In this document: positions 23,854 to 32,488 of the stretch, piece by piece
How the letters are laid out: each line of letters begins with the position of its first letter
Position numbering within the stretch: the first letter of the stretch is position 1
Origin: Pseudomonas vanderleydeniana
Lineage (GTDB): Bacteria; Pseudomonadota; Gammaproteobacteria; Pseudomonadales; Pseudomonadaceae
Direction: 5' to 3'
Length of the DNA stretch: 64,000 bases
Assembly (NCBI RefSeq): GCF_014268755.2
Contig: NZ_CP077093.1
Coordinates: forward strand, 682,001-746,000
The notes under the pieces: generated by a model
Database searches by the model: none
Told to the model about the DNA's origin: nothing
Seen by the model: the letters and a program-made list of their open reading frames with translations, nothing else
Program-made: the position numbers and the translations under genes

Positions 23854-25131
23854 TCAGGCTGCCTGGTTGCTTGCCAGCACCGGCAACCGCGCCAGTTTCA
23901 GGGCTACCAGCAAGGCCACCAGCAGCAGGCTGCCAATGAACAGGCCGATACCGTTCCAGGCGCCGTAGTGCCAGGCCACGCCGCCCAGGGTACCGGCGAC
24001 GCTGGAGCCGGCGTAGTAGCAGAACAGGTACAGCGACGAGGCTTGTCCCTTGGCCTTGAGGGCGCGGCGGCCGATCCAGCTGCTGGCCACCGAGTGGGCG
24101 CCGAAGAAACCGAAGGTAAACAGCAGCACCCCGCCGATGACCACCGGCAGCGGCGTCGCCAGCGTCAGGGCGATGCCCAGCAGCATGATCAGGATCATCG
24201 ACCACAGTACCTTGCGCCGGCCCAGCTTGTCGGCCAGCGCGCCGATCTGTGCCGAGCTGTAGATGCCCGACAGGTAGACGATCGACAGCAGGCCGACGAA
24301 CGCCTGGCTCAGGCCGTAGGGCTCGGCCAGCAGGCGATAGCCGATGTAGTTGAACAGGGTCACGAAGGCGCCCATCAGCAGGAACGCCTCAAGGAACAGC
24401 CAGGGCAGGCCGGCATCGCGGAAGTGGAGGGTGAAGCCGCTGATCAGGTTGCGGGTGTTGAGCTTGCTCGGGCGGAAGTTGCGCGATTCCGGCAGGATCC
24501 GCCAGAACACCGTCGCGGCGATCAGCGCCAGGCCGCCGATGACCAGCAGCGCGGTGTGCCAGCTGACGAAGTCGATCAGCACGCCGATGATCAGCCGTCC
24601 GCTCATCCCGCCGATGGCGTTGCCGCCGATATACAGGCCCATGGCGAAGCCGATGTGCTGGGGATGGATCTCTTCGCTCAGGTAGGTCATGCCCACTGCC
24701 GCCAGGCCGCTCAGCGACAGGCCCACCAGGGCCCGCATGAGCAGCACGCCCTGCCAGTTGGGCATGAAGGCGCCGAGAAGGGTGAACAGCGCGGCACTGA
24801 ACAGCGCCACCACCATCACCGGCTTGCGCCCGAGGCTGTCGGAAATCGGTCCGGTGATCAGCAGGCCGATCGCCAGCATCGCCGTGGCCACCGACAGGAT
24901 CAGGCTGCTCCGGGCGGCGTTGATCCCATATTCCTTCGAGAGCACCGGCATCATCGGCTGCACGCAGTAGAGCAGGGCGAAGGTCGCGAAACCGCCGGAA
25001 AACAGCGCCAGCACGGTGCGCATGAACGCCGGGGTGCCTTTCTCGATGTAGGTGTCGCTGGGGCGGGGGGGCGTATCGTTCGATACATCGGGGGGGATTT
25101 CGTGGGCGAGCGGGGCAACAGCAGTTTTCAC
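23854..25131 (-). CDS. MFS transporter, YnfM-like family
   Basis: Predicted inner-membrane proton-driven exporter, 425 residues with about twelve hydrophobic segments. The MFS signatures GPISDSLGRKPVM (after TM2) and ADKLGRRKVLW (second half) are present. The start is taken as GTG 25131, which has a well-spaced GAGG before it; the frame continues upstream past an ATG at 25152 into the promoter and the LysR gene, which cannot be coding. It is divergent from the LysR-type regulator, a common pairing in which the regulator controls the transporter. Substrate unknown. Confidence 0.85.
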   Translation of the reverse strand: MKTAVAPLAHEIPPDVSNDTPPRPSDTYIEKGTPAFMRTVLALFSGGFATFALLYCVQPMMPVLSKEYGINAARSSLILSVATAMLAIGLLITGPISDSLGRKPVMVVALFSAALFTLLGAFMPNWQGVLLMRALVGLSLSGLAAVGMTYLSEEIHPQHIGFAMGLYIGGNAIGGMSGRLIIGVLIDFVSWHTALLVIGGLALIAATVFWRILPESRNFRPSKLNTRNLISGFTLHFRDAGLPWLFLEAFLLMGAFVTLFNYIGYRLLAEPYGLSQAFVGLLSIVYLSGIYSSAQIGALADKLGRRKVLWSMILIMLLGIALTLATPLPVVIGGVLLFTFGFFGAHSVASSWIGRRALKAKGQASSLYLFCYYAGSSVAGTLGGVAWHYGAWNGIGLFIGSLLLVALLVALKLARLPVLASNQAA

Positions 25132-25249
25132 GGTGGACCTCGGAAGGTGCATTCGGTCAGGCAGTGAAAAAATCATATAGCTGGCTAAATATTCTTTCCA
25201 ATATATTGTTCGACCTGTTTGATATGTTAAACGAATCAATGAGGTCTCC
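25132..25249. promoter_or_regulatory. Divergent promoter region between MFS and LysR genes
   Basis: 118 bp, AT-rich for this genome (25165-25245), between two divergent starts. It includes an imperfect dyad TTCG...CGAA near 25208-25234 that could serve as the LysR-type operator. GAGG sites precede both starts. Promoter elements cannot be fixed by eye. Confidence 0.45.
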
Positions 25250-26137
25250 ATGGAATTGCGTCACCTGCGCTACTTCATCGCTGTGGCCGAGGAGTTGCAT
25301 TTTGGCCGCGCCGCAGAGCTGCTGGGCATCTCCCAGCCACCGCTGAGCCAGCAGATCCAGGCGCTGGAGCAGGAACTGGGCGCGCGCCTGTTCGAACGTA
25401 CCAATCGTCGGGTCGAGCTCAGCGAGGCCGGTCGGTTGTTCCTCGAAGAAGCCCGGCTGGTGCTGGCGCAGGTCGACAAGGCGGCGGATGTGGCCCGGCG
25501 GGCCCAGTTGGGTGAGCTGGGCGAGCTGAAGATCGGTTTCACCTCGTCGGCGCCGTTCAACTCGACGATTCCCCAGGTGATTTTCTCGTTCCGCCAGTCC
25601 TATCCGGCGGTGCACCTGAACCTGCGGGAAATGAGCAGCAAGATGGTCGCCGACGCGTTGATGGACGAGTCGATCGAGGTCGGCCTGATGCGTCCGTTGC
25701 CGCTGCCCGATGCCCTGCATGTCGTCGAGTTGATGCGTGAACCGCTGGTGGCGGTGCTTAGCGCCAAGCATCCGCTGGCCAGTGGCAGCGAGGCGGGGCT
25801 GTACCTCTCGGAACTGGCTCAGGAACCTTTCGTGTTCTTTCCACGCAGCTACGGCAGCGGCCTGTATGCGCAGTTGATGACGCTGGCGCGCCAGGCCGGC
25901 TTCAGCCCGCACTTCGCCCAGGAAGCGGGCGAGGCCATGACCATCATTGGCCTGGTGGCGGCAGGTCTTGGCGTGTCGGTGTTACCGGCCTCCTACCAGC
26001 GCATCCGTATCGATGGCGTGGTCTACCGGCGCCTGCTCGACCCGGACGCGATCTCGTCGGTATGGCTGGTGCAGCGCAAGGACCAGAAGTCACCGATGGC
26101 CAAGGCGTTTGTCGAGTTGCTGACGCAGCGGTTGTAG
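25250..26137 (+). CDS. LysR-family transcriptional regulator
   Basis: 295-residue LTTR. The N-terminal winged helix-turn-helix is clear (RHLRYFIAVAEELHFGRAAE, then LGISQPPLSQQIQALE, residues about 4-42), followed by the linker helix and a periplasmic-binding-like effector domain (from GELKIGFTSSAPF, near residue 90). The N-terminus resembles the BenM/CatM-type LTTR group. ATG 25250 follows GAGG with 5-base spacing. Being divergent from the MFS gene suggests it senses a small molecule and controls that exporter; the effector is unknown. Confidence 0.93.
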   Translation: MELRHLRYFIAVAEELHFGRAAELLGISQPPLSQQIQALEQELGARLFERTNRRVELSEAGRLFLEEARLVLAQVDKAADVARRAQLGELGELKIGFTSSAPFNSTIPQVIFSFRQSYPAVHLNLREMSSKMVADALMDESIEVGLMRPLPLPDALHVVELMREPLVAVLSAKHPLASGSEAGLYLSELAQEPFVFFPRSYGSGLYAQLMTLARQAGFSPHFAQEAGEAMTIIGLVAAGLGVSVLPASYQRIRIDGVVYRRLLDPDAISSVWLVQRKDQKSPMAKAFVELLTQRL

Positions 26138-26725
26138 ACCGGGTAGCTCGTCATTTCAGATGTACCGGGTTGTCTGGTTCTGGGTCCGCTTCGCGGCCCG
26201 GCGCGGGCAAGCCCGCTCACCACAATAGGGTGTTGCTCCTCACTGATCGTGCCATTCAGGAAATGTCTCGTGAGTGAAGGGCGAGGTCTTCCAACTGAGA
26301 CAAGGGCTTGCGAGCGAAGTACCGACCTCGTGGCGAGTGGGCTTGCCCACGCTCGGCTGCGTAGCAGTCGTAAAACCAGGCGGCTCGTTTTGTCAGGTTT
26401 AACGAGTCACCTGCTTTTGGGTCCGCTTCGCGGCCCGGCGCGGGCAAGCCCGCTCACCACAATAGGGTGTTGCTCCTCACTGATCGTGCCATTCAGGAAA
26501 TGTCTCGTGAGTGAAGGGCGAGGTCTTTCAACTGACAAGGGCTTGCGAGCGAAGTACCGACCTCGTGGCGAGTGGGCTTGCCCACGCTCGGCTGCGCAGC
26601 AGTCGTAAAACCAGGCGGCTCGTTTTGTCAGGTTTAACGAGTCACCTGCTTTTGGGGCCGCTTCGCGGCCCAGCGCGGGCAAGCCCGCTCACCACTTATT
26701 AGAGGTTGCCCACCTCTAGGGACGG
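26138..26725. repeat. Tandem 237/235-bp repeat carrying 131-bp palindromic elements, copies 2 and 3
   Basis: Gene-free. Unit 1 spans 26182-26418 and unit 2 spans 26419-26653; a partial third (26654-26695) ends the array. Units are nearly identical apart from a 2-bp deletion and a few substitutions. Each cycle contains a 131-bp element with 19-bp inverted arms (26330-26460 and 26565-26695), the same arms and length as the element after gltD. A lone right arm remains at 26205-26223. The roughly 105-bp linker between elements is also duplicated, so the array arose by tandem duplication of element plus flank. Not CRISPR: two long units and no spacers. Confidence 0.9.
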
Positions 26726-27172
26726 TTACTGCACTTTCGACAGGTCGCCCTTCAGCGCCACGCCGCCGATGAATGCGCCGGCATGGCATTCGTAGGTGGT
26801 CGGGCTCCTGGTTTCGTTACGCTTGTAGTAGCTGACGATGTTGGTCACCGCGTTCGCCCCGGCCTTTTTTGCCGCCTCATCCAGGGTGATCAGCGCCGAT
26901 TGCAGGGCCCAGGCGCAGGCTTCCTCGTCGCTCTTGTTGAAGGCGTTGGTCTTCTTGTTGGTGACCGCGCCCGGGCTGACCACGGTGACCTTGCCCTTTG
27001 GCGTATTGCCCGCCAGGTAGAACTTGACCTTGCCATCGATCTTGCCGGTGCTGACCGCTTCGGCCACCACCTTGTCGAACGGCAGGTTCAGGGTGGTATC
27101 GCGTGCCTGGCTCAGGCCCGGCAGGCTGCACAGCGCCAACGTGGCCACTGCGGCCAAGGTTTTCATCTTCAT
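26726..27172 (-). CDS. Small periplasmic protein at the end of the aryl-polyene operon
   Basis: 148-residue exported protein of unproven function. A signal peptide (MKMKTLAAVATLALCSLPGL, cleavage after SQA) precedes a compact domain with two cysteines, one in DEEACAWALQSALITLDEAA and one in YECHAGAFIGG, which may form a disulfide. Similar proteins are sometimes labelled excinuclease subunit in databases, which nothing here supports. ATG 27172 is chosen because AGGAG lies just upstream; an earlier TTG is less likely. It lies 39 bp after the lipoprotein gene and is probably the last gene of the polyene operon. No terminator was recognised after it. Confidence 0.75.
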   Translation of the reverse strand: MKMKTLAAVATLALCSLPGLSQARDTTLNLPFDKVVAEAVSTGKIDGKVKFYLAGNTPKGKVTVVSPGAVTNKKTNAFNKSDEEACAWALQSALITLDEAAKKAGANAVTNIVSYYKRNETRSPTTYECHAGAFIGGVALKGDLSKVQ

Positions 27173-27211
27173 GGTCAACTCCTTGTCTTTTGATGCACGG
27201 AAGAAACGGGG

Positions 27212-27652
27212 TTACTGGCTGAGTGGCTGCGGCTCGCCGACACCGATGGCGCGCGCGGTGCTCTCGGCATCGTGATCGCGCAGTTCACGCAGGATGCCCC
27301 GGTCCAGCAGGCGCACCCAGCGGATGTAGTTCTTGTGGATCTTGCCGTCCTTGTAGTCCATGCCGCTGCTGTCGCGATAGGCGATGGTGTAGCCGCTGGT
27401 GCTGTAGTTGATGTCGATCTCGACGTGGAATTTCTCCCGCACGGTGATCTCGGCCTGGATCTGCGACGGGTTGACCCGCTGCACGCTCCACTTGCGCTTG
27501 ACCAGGGTGGTCAGGATCGCCTGCTTCATCTGCTCCTGGCTGGCCTGGATTTCGGGGGTGACGGTGCGGGTCGGGGTGAAGATCTTCTTGCTGGTGCAAC
27601 CGGCGGTCGTCAGTAGGGCCAGGGCGATCAGTACAACGCGAAACAGGGACAT
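27212..27652 (-). CDS. Small lipoprotein downstream of the second ketosynthase
   Basis: 146-residue predicted lipoprotein: signal sequence ending in lipobox TAGC with Cys19. The residue after Cys is Ser, so outer-membrane sorting is expected. The remainder is a single small domain with no cysteines and features such as NYSTSGYTIAYRDSSGMDY. I do not recognise a biochemical function. ATG 27652 has GGAG seven bases upstream, and the gene begins 21 bp after the KS stop, so it is read with the polyene operon. A role in anchoring or trafficking of the pigment is only inference. Confidence 0.75.
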   Translation of the reverse strand: MSLFRVVLIALALLTTAGCTSKKIFTPTRTVTPEIQASQEQMKQAILTTLVKRKWSVQRVNPSQIQAEITVREKFHVEIDINYSTSGYTIAYRDSSGMDYKDGKIHKNYIRWVRLLDRGILRELRDHDAESTARAIGVGEPQPLSQ

Positions 27653-27673
27653 TCCATTTCTCCAGTGGGTAAA

Positions 27674-28900
27674 TCAGGACCAGCGACGGAACACCAGCGA
27701 GGTGTTCACGCCACCGAAGGCAAAGTTGTTGTTCATCACGTACTCGTTGCTCATCTGCCGGAACTCGCCGCGCAGGTAGTCCAGTTCGGCGCATTGCGGG
27801 TCGACCTGGTCGAGGTTGAGCGTGTGCACGTAACTGTCGCGGTTCATCATCTCGATGCTGAACCAGGACTCCAGCGCACCACAGGCGCCTAGGGTGTGGC
27901 CGAGGAAGCTCTTCTGCGAACTGATGGGCATGCGGCTGCCGAACAGGCTCTGGGTCGCCAGGGTCTCGGCGATGTCTCCCTGTTCGGTGGCGGTGCCATG
28001 GCCGTTCACGTAGCCGATGGCATCGGGAGTGAGCCCGGCATCCTCCAGTGCCAGCTCCATGGCCCGGCGCATGGTGGCCTGCTCCGGACGGGTGGCGTGC
28101 TGGCCATCGGCATTGCTGCCGAACCCGACGATTTCCGCATGGATATGCGCGCCGCGGGCCAGGGCATGTTCCAGTTCCTCGAGCACCAGCATGCCGCCGC
28201 CCTCACCGATCACCAGGCCATCGCGACCGCTGTCGTAGGGGCGTGGACTGGTGTGCGGGGCATCGTTCTTCAGGCTGGTGGCGTAGAGCGCATCGAACAC
28301 CATGGCCTCGGTGGCGCAGAGTTCCTCGGCACCACCGGCGAGCATCATCGGCAGGCGGCCGAACTTGATCGCCTCGTAGGCATAGCCGATGCCCTGGCTG
28401 CCGCTGGTACAGGCGCTGGAGGTGGGGATCAGGCGGCCGGTGAGGCCGAAGAAGATACTGATGTTGGCCGCGGTGGTGTGGGGCATCATGCGGACGTAGG
28501 AGTTGGCGTTCAGTCCCTCGGCCACCGAGTTGATCAGCATCATGCCGAAGGCCTTGATCTCGTCGGTGCTGCCGGTGGACGAGCCACAGGCGACACCCAT
28601 GCGCCCGTCGCGGATGATCTCGTTGCCGAGCAGGCCGGCATCGGCCAGGGCCATCTCGGCGGCGCCGACGGCGAAGCGTGAGACCCGGCCCATGCTGCGC
28701 AGCTGCTTGCGGGTCCAGTGGGACGGCACCGCGTAGTCATCCACCGGCCCGGCGAGGCGGGTGTTGAGTTCACTGAAGCGGTTCCATTCGTCCATGCGCC
28801 GGATGCCGCTGCGGCTCGCACGGAAGTTCGCTTCGATGCTGGCCCAGTCGCTGCCCAGCGAGGTGATGCCGGCCATGCCGGTGACGACGACGCGCTTCAT
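27674..28900 (-). CDS. apeR: Beta-ketoacyl-ACP synthase (ApeR-type)
   Basis: 408-residue FabF-type condensing enzyme with a complete triad: Cys in SSACTSGSQG, His in NGHGTATEQGD and His in FLGHTLGACGA. In described aryl-polyene clusters the last gene of a ketosynthase-dehydratase-ketoreductase-ketosynthase block is ApeR; the order here is the same. It probably acts in chain extension or an early condensation; its exact division of labour with the upstream ketosynthase cannot be read from sequence. The ATG at 28900 shares one base with the ketoreductase stop (TGATG) and has GGAGG upstream. Confidence 0.93.
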   Translation of the reverse strand: MKRVVVTGMAGITSLGSDWASIEANFRASRSGIRRMDEWNRFSELNTRLAGPVDDYAVPSHWTRKQLRSMGRVSRFAVGAAEMALADAGLLGNEIIRDGRMGVACGSSTGSTDEIKAFGMMLINSVAEGLNANSYVRMMPHTTAANISIFFGLTGRLIPTSSACTSGSQGIGYAYEAIKFGRLPMMLAGGAEELCATEAMVFDALYATSLKNDAPHTSPRPYDSGRDGLVIGEGGGMLVLEELEHALARGAHIHAEIVGFGSNADGQHATRPEQATMRRAMELALEDAGLTPDAIGYVNGHGTATEQGDIAETLATQSLFGSRMPISSQKSFLGHTLGACGALESWFSIEMMNRDSYVHTLNLDQVDPQCAELDYLRGEFRQMSNEYVMNNNFAFGGVNTSLVFRRWS

Positions 28901-29628
28901 CAGCACAGGCCTCCGTTGACGGCCAGGACCTGCCGGGTGATATAGGCCGCTTCGGCGGACATGAGGAAGTTCACCGCGCCGGCGACTTCTTCCGCAGTGC
29001 CCATGCGCTGCGCGGGGATCATTTTCAGCAGTTCTTCCACCGGGACGTTTTCATCGAGCATGGCGGTGTCGATCAGCCCCGGGGCCACGCAGTTGACGGT
29101 GATTTTTCGTTTGCCCAGCTCGATGGCCAGGGCCTTCGCCGCGCCGATCAGGCCGGCCTTCGAGGCACTGTAGTTGACCTGGCCACGGTTGCCGATCAGG
29201 CCGGATACCGAGGTGATGCAGACCACCCGACCCGGCGCGCGACGGCGGATCATTGGCATCATCAACGGGTGCAGCACGTTGTAGAAGCCGTCGAGATTGG
29301 TGCGCAGCACCTGGTCCCAGTCGTCGTCCGAGAGCGCCGGGAAGGCGCCGTCGCGGGTCAGGCCGGCGTTGAGTACCACGCCGTAGTAGGCACCGTGGGC
29401 CTCGACGTCGGCTTCGAGAATGGCCCGGCAGGTCTCCCGTTCGGACACGTCGAATTGCAGCACCCGGGCGTTGCGGCCCAGTGCCTGGATCTCGGCCTGT
29501 ACGGCGTCGGCTTCGGCACGGCCGCTGCGGCAGTGCAGTACCAGGTCATGGCCGGCCTGGGCCAGGCGCAGGGCGATAGCACGGCCGATGCCACGGCTGG
29601 AGCCGGTTACCAGAATGGAGTCAGTCAT
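28900..29628 (-). CDS. apeQ: 3-ketoacyl-ACP reductase (ApeQ-type)
   Basis: 242-residue short-chain dehydrogenase. It has the NADPH motif TGSSRGIG at 8-15, the catalytic Ser in CITSVSG and the YSASK motif near residue 154. It reduces the beta-keto group during polyene extension. No enoyl reductase occurs in the operon, which fits retention of conjugated double bonds. It overlaps the dehydratase by 8 bp and the following ketosynthase by 1 bp. Confidence 0.94.
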   Translation of the reverse strand: MTDSILVTGSSRGIGRAIALRLAQAGHDLVLHCRSGRAEADAVQAEIQALGRNARVLQFDVSERETCRAILEADVEAHGAYYGVVLNAGLTRDGAFPALSDDDWDQVLRTNLDGFYNVLHPLMMPMIRRRAPGRVVCITSVSGLIGNRGQVNYSASKAGLIGAAKALAIELGKRKITVNCVAPGLIDTAMLDENVPVEELLKMIPAQRMGTAEEVAGAVNFLMSAEAAYITRQVLAVNGGLC

Positions 29629-30085
29629 GGCTGGATTCCTGTGATTCGTTGAGATAGTCGGCGGCCTGGGGCGGACGGAACACGTTCAGGCGCGCCGAGG
29701 CCTGGATGGACGGACCGCTGAGGTGGCATTCGAATACCCCCATGCCGTTGTCGTCTTCCAGGGAACGCTGGGCGTGGATGGTCAACTCGCTGCCCTGCGG
29801 GAAATGTTCGACGTTGCATTCGAACTTGCGGGTACCGAGCAGGAACCCCAGCTCCACCGGCCGGCCCTCGCTGCGGGCGCGGCAGCCGGCATAGGCGGCC
29901 ACGCTCTGGGCCATCAGCTCGATACCGACCCAGGCTGGCAGGCTGCCGTCCTCGCGGTTGAACAGGCCACCGGGGCGTACGGTGAGGCGGGTCCGGATCT
30001 GCTCTTCATCGAAGGCCAGGACCTGATCGATCAGGATCATGTCACCGGCGTGAGGCAGCAATTCGGCGAGCGGCCAATCGATCAT
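29621..30085 (-). CDS. apeP: 3-hydroxyacyl-ACP dehydratase (ApeP-type hotdog protein)
   Basis: 154-residue hotdog-fold protein of the aryl-polyene dehydratase family. The N-terminal LLPHAGDMILID and the helix LPAWVGIELMAQSVAAYAG are the recognisable family segments. In characterised systems ApeP pairs with ApeI; the likely ApeI equivalent here is the C-terminal domain of the protein at 41506-43176. ATG 30085 overlaps the upstream ketosynthase stop by ATGA. Confidence 0.9.
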   Translation of the reverse strand: MIDWPLAELLPHAGDMILIDQVLAFDEEQIRTRLTVRPGGLFNREDGSLPAWVGIELMAQSVAAYAGCRARSEGRPVELGFLLGTRKFECNVEHFPQGSELTIHAQRSLEDDNGMGVFECHLSGPSIQASARLNVFRPPQAADYLNESQESSHD

Positions 30086-31278
30086 GGGGCGTCTCCGATA
30101 ATCAGGCTGACATTGTTGCCGCCGAAGGCAAACGAGTTGCTCATCAGGCGGCGTGGGGTCGTGGGGTCGAGCCGGTCCTGCGGGCCGGCCCAGTGCAGGG
30201 CCGGCAACGCCGGGTCGGGCTGGCCGTCCCAGATATGCGGTGGCAGGGCGCCCTGCGGATTCTCGGCACTCAGGCTCAACCAGCAGAACGCCGCCTCCAG
30301 CGCACCGGCAGCGCCGAGGGTGTGGCCGGTCATGGGCTTGGTCGAGGAACAGGGCAGGTCGCCCGGGAACAGCCCGGCCACGGCCAGGCTCTCCATCGCG
30401 TCGTTGTGCTGGGTCGCGGTGCCGTGCAGGTTCAGGTAGGCGATCTGCCCGGGCTGCAGGCCGGCCTGGCGCAAGGCCTTGGTCATCGCTTGCGTGGCGC
30501 CTTTGCCGGCTGGTTCCGGTGCGGAGATATGGTAGGCGTCGCAGCTGGCGCCGGAGCCGAGCAGGGCGATCGAATGCGCCTCGCCGGGCTGGCGGGTCAT
30601 CAGGAACAGCACGGCGGCTTCACCGATGTTGATGCCGTTGCGGTTCACCGAGAACGGGTTGCAGCGCTGCTCCGACACTGCCTCCAGCGAGCTGAAACCG
30701 TTGAGGGTCAGCTTGCACAGGCTGTCGACCCCGCCGCACAGCACCGCATCGCACAGCCCCAGGTCGAGCAGGCGCTGGGCGCTCATCAGGGCGCGGGCAC
30801 TGGAGGTGCAGGCGGTGGAAATCACGTAGGCCGGGCCATCCAGTTGCAACCAGTCGGCGAGAAAGCTGGCCGGGGCGCCGAGCTCCTGCTGCCGGTAGTC
30901 GTAGTCGGCGGGGAACGCCTGGTCGCGCAGGTAGCTGGCGATACCACGGCTGGCCTCGTCGATACCCGAGGTGCTGGTGCCCAGGACCACGCCGATGCGC
31001 TCACGGCCATAGGTGGCTATCGCTTGCCGGATCGGCTCGGCGATCTGCAGGGTTGCTTCCATCAGCAACTGGTTGTTGCGGCTGTGCTGGTCACTCAGTT
31101 CGCAGGGCAAGGCCACCAGTTCGCCGCGCACGGCGGCGACCGGCAGTGCGCGTCCGGGGACCCAGCCGGTTTCGACGCGAACCCCGGAGCAGTCGCCGGC
31201 GAACAGGTTACGGGCGACTTCCTGCTTGTCGCGACCCAGGGCGCAGATCAGGCCGAGGGCGTTCAGGTAGGCGGTCAT
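30082..31278 (-). CDS. apeO: Beta-ketoacyl-ACP synthase (ApeO-type)
   Basis: 398-residue condensing enzyme with an intact triad: Cys in ISTACTSSARAL, His in NLHGTATQHND and His in MTGHTLGAAGALE. By position (first in the KS-DH-KR-KS block) it corresponds to ApeO, which forms a heterodimer with the chain-length factor ApeC in studied clusters; a chain-length-factor-like protein is encoded at 45014-45733. The frame is open far upstream, but ATG 31278 overlaps the previous stop (ATGA) and gives the normal KS N-terminus. Confidence 0.93.
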   Translation of the reverse strand: MTAYLNALGLICALGRDKQEVARNLFAGDCSGVRVETGWVPGRALPVAAVRGELVALPCELSDQHSRNNQLLMEATLQIAEPIRQAIATYGRERIGVVLGTSTSGIDEASRGIASYLRDQAFPADYDYRQQELGAPASFLADWLQLDGPAYVISTACTSSARALMSAQRLLDLGLCDAVLCGGVDSLCKLTLNGFSSLEAVSEQRCNPFSVNRNGINIGEAAVLFLMTRQPGEAHSIALLGSGASCDAYHISAPEPAGKGATQAMTKALRQAGLQPGQIAYLNLHGTATQHNDAMESLAVAGLFPGDLPCSSTKPMTGHTLGAAGALEAAFCWLSLSAENPQGALPPHIWDGQPDPALPALHWAGPQDRLDPTTPRRLMSNSFAFGGNNVSLIIGDAP

Positions 31279-31757
31279 GGCGCGCTCTCGTTCAACGGGC
31301 TGATGCTGTAGTGCAGACCTTGCGGCAGGTCGAGGCTGAAAAACAACGGCTGGCGATAACTGACCCGCCATTGCCCACCCAGTTCCCGCTGCCCGGCCTG
31401 CTGGTGGGCGGTGGGATAGTTGGTCGCCAACTCGGCCTGTGGCGTCAGGGCGAACAGCAAGGCGGCAAACAGCTCGCGGGCCTGCGGGTTGGGCGGCAGC
31501 AGGCCGTCGGCGTGCCACTCGCCCTCTTGCAGCAGCTGGCGCGCCAACGGGATGCCCAGCGGGTCCATCAACGACCAGCGCAGGCCACCGGCTTCGCGCT
31601 GGATCACCAGCAGCCAGTCCTGGCGCATGCCATCCTGCTGGCGCTCGACCAGCAACTGCTGCGGCAGGCTCAGCGTCGGGGTGTGCAGGGGCAGCGGCAG
31701 GCGGCTGGCGCAGGCGCCCAGCAGCAGGAAACAGCCCAGCAACAATGCACGCATCAT
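31275..31757 (-). CDS. DUF3261-like lipoprotein of the aryl-polyene operon
   Basis: 160-residue lipoprotein: short hydrophobic signal with lipobox LGAC, Cys16, followed by Ala-Ser. The rest is a single domain with repeated Gln/Leu/Trp patterns (LLVERQQDGMRQDWLLVIQ, GGLRWSLMDPLGIPLARQ) resembling the DUF3261 proteins often found in aryl-polyene clusters. It likely works at the outer membrane in pigment delivery, perhaps with the LolA-like carrier; that is inference. ATGA overlaps link it to the methyltransferase and the ketosynthase. Confidence 0.8.
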   Translation of the reverse strand: MMRALLLGCFLLLGACASRLPLPLHTPTLSLPQQLLVERQQDGMRQDWLLVIQREAGGLRWSLMDPLGIPLARQLLQEGEWHADGLLPPNPQARELFAALLFALTPQAELATNYPTAHQQAGQRELGGQWRVSYRQPLFFSLDLPQGLHYSISPLNESAP

Positions 31758-32488
31758 TTGCTATGACCTGCCAGGGGTTTGCGGGCGACCACGTTGACCA
31801 GGGTTTCCTCGCGCTGGCCGAAGGGCGGCGGGTTCTTCAGGCGCAGGCGCTCGAGCAGGCCGAAGTCCTTGGCCCGGCTCCACCACAGGTAGGGGTACGA
31901 GACGTTCTTTTCCGTGAACTCGAAGCCCTGGTCACGGATCATCTCCAGGTACTGCCCGGCGCTTTTCTGCACGTGCATCGGATGGCGGAACAGCCAGCGG
32001 ATCACCCAGGTGTCGATGTAGGCCTCGGTGGATTCGGCGAACAGCAGGTAGCCGCCCGGCTTGAGCACTCGATAGAACTCGGCCAGGGCCCGGTCCTGCT
32101 GGACCAGGTGGTGGAAGGTCTGGTGGCAGAACAGGATATCGACGCTCTCGGAGGCCACGTCGAGGGTCGCGCAGTCGCTGCCGATCAGCTCGATGTCGAG
32201 ATTGCGCCGTCGGGCCTCCTCGGCGGACAGCTCCAGGCTGTGCGGGTCGGCATCGAGACCGATCAGCCGCTGCGGTGCGAATACCTGCTGCAGGTACTGG
32301 AAGGACTTGCCCTGGCCGCAGCCGGCATCGAGCAGCACCGGGTTTTCCGGCAGCTCTTCGCTGAACAGCCGTCGCAGGTCGTTGATCGCCACGCGCAGCA
32401 CATGATGCTGCCAGGTGTGGCTGCGCAGGAACCAGAAGCCGAAACGGGTTTCCTCGACGTAAGTATCGCTCAGGTACTGATTGCTCAT
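31754..32488 (-). CDS. SAM-dependent methyltransferase of the aryl-polyene operon
   Basis: 244-residue class I methyltransferase. The SAM-binding motif I is VLLDAGCGQGKS near residues 51-62, followed by the acidic motif II end LIGLDADPHS; a post-motif with VDILFCHQTFHHL is also present. Aryl-polyene head groups are often O- or C-methylated, so a role in tailoring the aryl ring is likely. ATGA overlaps with both neighbours. Confidence 0.88.
   Translation of the reverse strand: MSNQYLSDTYVEETRFGFWFLRSHTWQHHVLRVAINDLRRLFSEELPENPVLLDAGCGQGKSFQYLQQVFAPQRLIGLDADPHSLELSAEEARRRNLDIELIGSDCATLDVASESVDILFCHQTFHHLVQQDRALAEFYRVLKPGGYLLFAESTEAYIDTWVIRWLFRHPMHVQKSAGQYLEMIRDQGFEFTEKNVSYPYLWWSRAKDFGLLERLRLKNPPPFGQREETLVNVVARKPLAGHSK

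Noticed and set aside
26182..26695. Possible CRISPR array
   Set aside because: Only two near-identical units of about 236 bp with no short repeats or variable spacers; better explained as tandem duplication of a palindromic element.
26249..26702. Small frames inside the tandem repeat
   Set aside because: The peptides repeat because the DNA repeats; no start signals, and the DNA folds as palindromes.
26726..27172. Excinuclease subunit label
   Set aside because: The protein is 148 residues with a signal peptide and has no P-loop or zinc motif of UvrA.
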